5,772 nucleotides of DNA from positions 1 through 5,772 of the forward strand of contig RFFY01000320.1 of assembly GCA_003697065.1 (NCBI GenBank), read 5' to 3'. A model generated the notes under the pieces. The model saw only the letters and a list, made by a program, of their open reading frames with translations, made no database searches and had not been told where the DNA came from. Each line of letters begins with the position of its first letter. Position 1 is the first letter of the stretch. A program made the position numbers and the translations under genes. The DNA comes from Actinomyces sp. (GTDB lineage: Bacteria > Actinomycetota > Acidimicrobiia > Acidimicrobiales > Aldehydirespiratoraceae). Shown in pieces: positions 4,547 to 5,772 of this stretch.

Positions 4547-4596
4547 GACCGGTGCCGGCGCCACCGGTCACGCCGCGCCCGGGTGTAAGCGGGCGC
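4547..4596. repeat. Two adjacent GC-rich inverted repeats in the bS22/Fn3 divergent spacer
   Basis: GACCGGTG (4547-4554) pairs with CACCGGTC (4562-4569) around a 7-base loop. GCGCCCG (4575-4581) pairs with CGGGCGC (4590-4596) around GGTGTAAG. The pair lies in the 215-base gene-free spacer 4492-4706, upstream of both divergent genes and not at any gene's 3' end, so operator or leader structures are more likely than terminators. GC-rich DNA produces such repeats by chance fairly often. Nothing else convincing is seen in this spacer apart from the ribosome site at 4698 and the bS22 signals; no promoter for the Fn3 gene could be assigned. Confidence 0.35.
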
Positions 4597-4697
4597 CGAG
4601 GTCGTCGTTGAAACGGGTGACGGCACCGTGACGGTGTGCCGGGCCGAGCGGGCCGGACCCGGTCGCTTCTCGATGCCGCGTGTGAACCGATCCGTGT

Positions 4698-4704
4698 GGA
4701 GGAG
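4698..4704 (+). promoter_or_regulatory. Shine-Dalgarno site (GGAGGAG) of the secreted Fn3-like protein
   Basis: GGAGGAG lies just before the ATG at 4707; its GGAGG core ends 4 bases from the start codon. This fixes the start of the gene, which then gives a clean signal peptide. Confidence 0.75.
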
Positions 4705-4706
4705 AC

Positions 4707-5772
4707 ATGAGACGACGTCTGGCCGCCCTGGTGGCGACCGCCGCCCTGGCCCTGCCCGCTGTGGCCGCGGCGGCGGGAGTGGACCTGCCCCCGCTTCCGA
4801 CCGGCGAGCGCCCGGCCCCGACCGCCGCGGGGCATGCCGCCGCCCCCGATGCCGTCACCGGCCACGGCCACCCGGTGCGCCCCGGCCACCTCGGCCCCCG
4901 CGGGCCGCGACCCCTGCCGGCCGAGGTCGGTGACGCCTTCGCCGATCTCGGCGGCACCCCGGTCGGTCCCGGTGACGAGAGGGGCGACGACGAGGATGAC
5001 CGCGACGAGCGCGACCATCTCGCCCCCGTCGGTCTGCACTGCCGCCCGACCGACAGCGCCGGCGACGAACCCGCCGTGGGCTGCGAGTGGCGCAGCGGTG
5101 ACGACGTGGCCGTCGCCACCTGGCAGCTGTGGCGGGCCCGGGTGCGCCCGAGCGTCGACCCCCGAGAGCTGATCGCCGAGGTCGGCGCCGACGTGACCTC
5201 CCACGTCGACGACACCGTCGAGTGGGGCGCCGCCTACGCCTACGCCGTGTTGGGTCTGGATGGCGACGGCGAGCCGGTCGCCCGCTCCCGGCCCGTGCTG
5301 GTGGCCCTGGGCCCCGACCACGACGCCGCCATCCGTCTGGCGTGCAAGGTCGTCCACGGCGGCAACGACCATCCGATCCCGGCCCGCCCCGACGATCCGG
5401 CCCGTCCCGACGACTCGGCTGGCCCCGACGATCCGGCTGGCCCCGACGATCCGGCTCGGCCCGACGACCCGGCTCGGCCCGAGATCCGGCCCCTGCCGTG
5501 GGACGAGGTCGAGGTCGCCTGCCACTGGAAGATCGCCGACGACGTGACCGGGGTGGCCGGCTTCCTCGTCGAGCGCGGCGTCGACGTCGCCGAACCCGAC
5601 ACCGTGATCGCCGAGCCCGGCCCCGACGCCCGCCGCCACCTCGACGAGACGGTGGAGAGCGGTCACCGCTACGTGTACCGGGTGGTCGCCGTCGACGCCG
5701 ACGGGGCCCGCCTCGCGGTGTCGCCCCTCGCCCGGGTGGTCGTCGGTCCCCGGCCCGGCCCCCGGCCCCTGC
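4707..5772 (+). CDS. Secreted protein with two fibronectin-III-like domains; 3' end outside window
   Basis: The frame is open from ATG 4707 to the window edge (355 codons, no stop). Residues 1-23 are a typical Sec signal peptide: RRR, a Leu/Ala/Val core, then AVAAAA. Residues 24-90 are a Pro/Gly/His-rich spacer; 90-103 are highly acidic (DERGDDEDDRDERD). Two related domains follow. Domain A is about 107-204: LHC, GCEW, WQLWRAR, IAEVGADVTSHVDDTVEWG, YAYAVLGLDGDG, ARSRPVLVAL. Domain B is about 208-348: LACKV, ACHWK, FLVERG, HLDETVESGHRYVYRVVAVDADG, SPLARVVVG. The pattern (CxW, LxR, D-x-T-V-E-x-G-x-x-Y-x-Y-x-V, D-G, S) is Fn3-like. Each domain has a Cys pair, 112/126 and 213/272, possibly disulfides outside the cell. 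In B the segment between the Cys residues is expanded by a six-residue tandem repeat. The end (GPRPGPRPL) looks like another linker. Function is unknown; adhesion or wall contact is only a guess. The long reading frame antisense to it is a GC artefact. Confidence 0.85.
   Translation, partial: MRRRLAALVATAALALPAVAAAAGVDLPPLPTGERPAPTAAGHAAAPDAVTGHGHPVRPGHLGPRGPRPLPAEVGDAFADLGGTPVGPGDERGDDEDDRDERDHLAPVGLHCRPTDSAGDEPAVGCEWRSGDDVAVATWQLWRARVRPSVDPRELIAEVGADVTSHVDDTVEWGAAYAYAVLGLDGDGEPVARSRPVLVALGPDHDAAIRLACKVVHGGNDHPIPARPDDPARPDDSAGPDDPAGPDDPARPDDPARPEIRPLPWDEVEVACHWKIADDVTGVAGFLVERGVDVAEPDTVIAEPGPDARRHLDETVESGHRYVYRVVAVDADGARLAVSPLARVVVGPRPGPRPL
5385..5474 (+). repeat. 18-bp tandem repeat, five units, coding for (R/G)PDD(P/S)A
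   Basis: Five in-frame 18-base units encode RPDDPA, RPDDSA, GPDDPA, GPDDPA, RPDDPA, followed by a decayed sixth (RPE). Units 3 and 4 (5421-5438 and 5439-5456) are identical at the DNA level; the others differ at a few positions, mostly third-codon bases and the Arg/Gly switch. The repeat lies between Cys213 and Cys272 of the second Fn3-like domain. Copy number could change by slippage without breaking the frame. Confidence 0.9.

Noticed and set aside
4617..4634. Direct repeat GTGACGG (4617-4623 and 4628-4634), with TTGAAA nearby at 4609-4614, as a promoter or operator of the Fn3-like gene
   Set aside because: The seven-base match spaced 11 bases apart is weak evidence and no TANNNT element stands at a proper distance from TTGAAA.
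5385..5474. CRISPR-like or other non-coding repeat array
   Set aside because: Units are directly adjacent 18-mers without spacers and stay in frame within a coding region.
4479..5666. A 395-codon minus-strand open frame opposite the secreted Fn3-like gene, with a V-G-A-S-R-I repeat
   Set aside because: It has no recognisable domain and runs antisense to a gene with a Shine-Dalgarno site, signal peptide and two domain repeats. Its repeat is the reverse reading of the 18-bp coding array. Its end would also overlap the bS22 start region. Long antisense frames are expected at this GC content.

Overview
The window is very GC-rich (single 60-base lines counted by hand in rsmA and ispE reach about 82%). 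It carries the actinobacterial order Rpf-type muralytic gene - rsmA - ispE, plus an actinobacteria-type mini ribosomal protein gene (bS22). The protein styles fit the class Acidimicrobiia: a Rpf-like domain with CESSGNY and WPIC motifs, an unusually short IspE, and frequent TANNNT boxes 6-7 bases before start codons. The class assignment is an inference from style, not a database result.

Layout. Bases 1-492 (+) are the C-terminal part of a secreted Rpf/transglycosylase-like protein with a Pro/Thr/Ala repeat linker. Bases 507-1352 (+) are rsmA (16S rRNA dimethyladenosine transferase). A block of three minus-strand genes follows: an MBL-fold hydrolase (2271-1276, whose 3' end overlaps rsmA by 77 bases tail to tail), a PIN-domain toxin (2945-2397) and a helix-turn-helix antitoxin (3473-2964). 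Bases 3474-3593 are a short AT-richer divergent promoter region. ispE (3594-4343, +) ends in a perfect 11-bp hairpin that includes its stop codon. Converging on it is a 30-residue, extremely basic ribosomal protein, bS22 (4491-4399, -). After a hairpin-rich divergent spacer, a secreted protein with two fibronectin-III-like domains runs off the right edge (4707-5772, +).

How the parts relate. rsmA and ispE, neighbours in many actinobacteria, are separated here by about 2.2 kb of opposite-strand genes. The toxin-antitoxin pair has lower GC (65-68% in the lines counted) than the housekeeping genes and its own promoter and Shine-Dalgarno site, so it looks like an accessory insertion. ispE has a TANNNT box 7 bases before its ATG, consistent with leaderless transcription of its own, so it need not depend on rsmA read-through. 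RsmA and bS22 belong to 30S ribosome biology, IspE to the MEP isoprenoid pathway, and the Rpf-like and Fn3-like proteins to the cell envelope or outside. No clearly new multi-gene system is evident. The most notable items are the bS22 gene and its upstream structure, the inserted TA module, the leaderless start signals, the stop-codon hairpin, and the tandem repeat inside the second Fn3-like domain.
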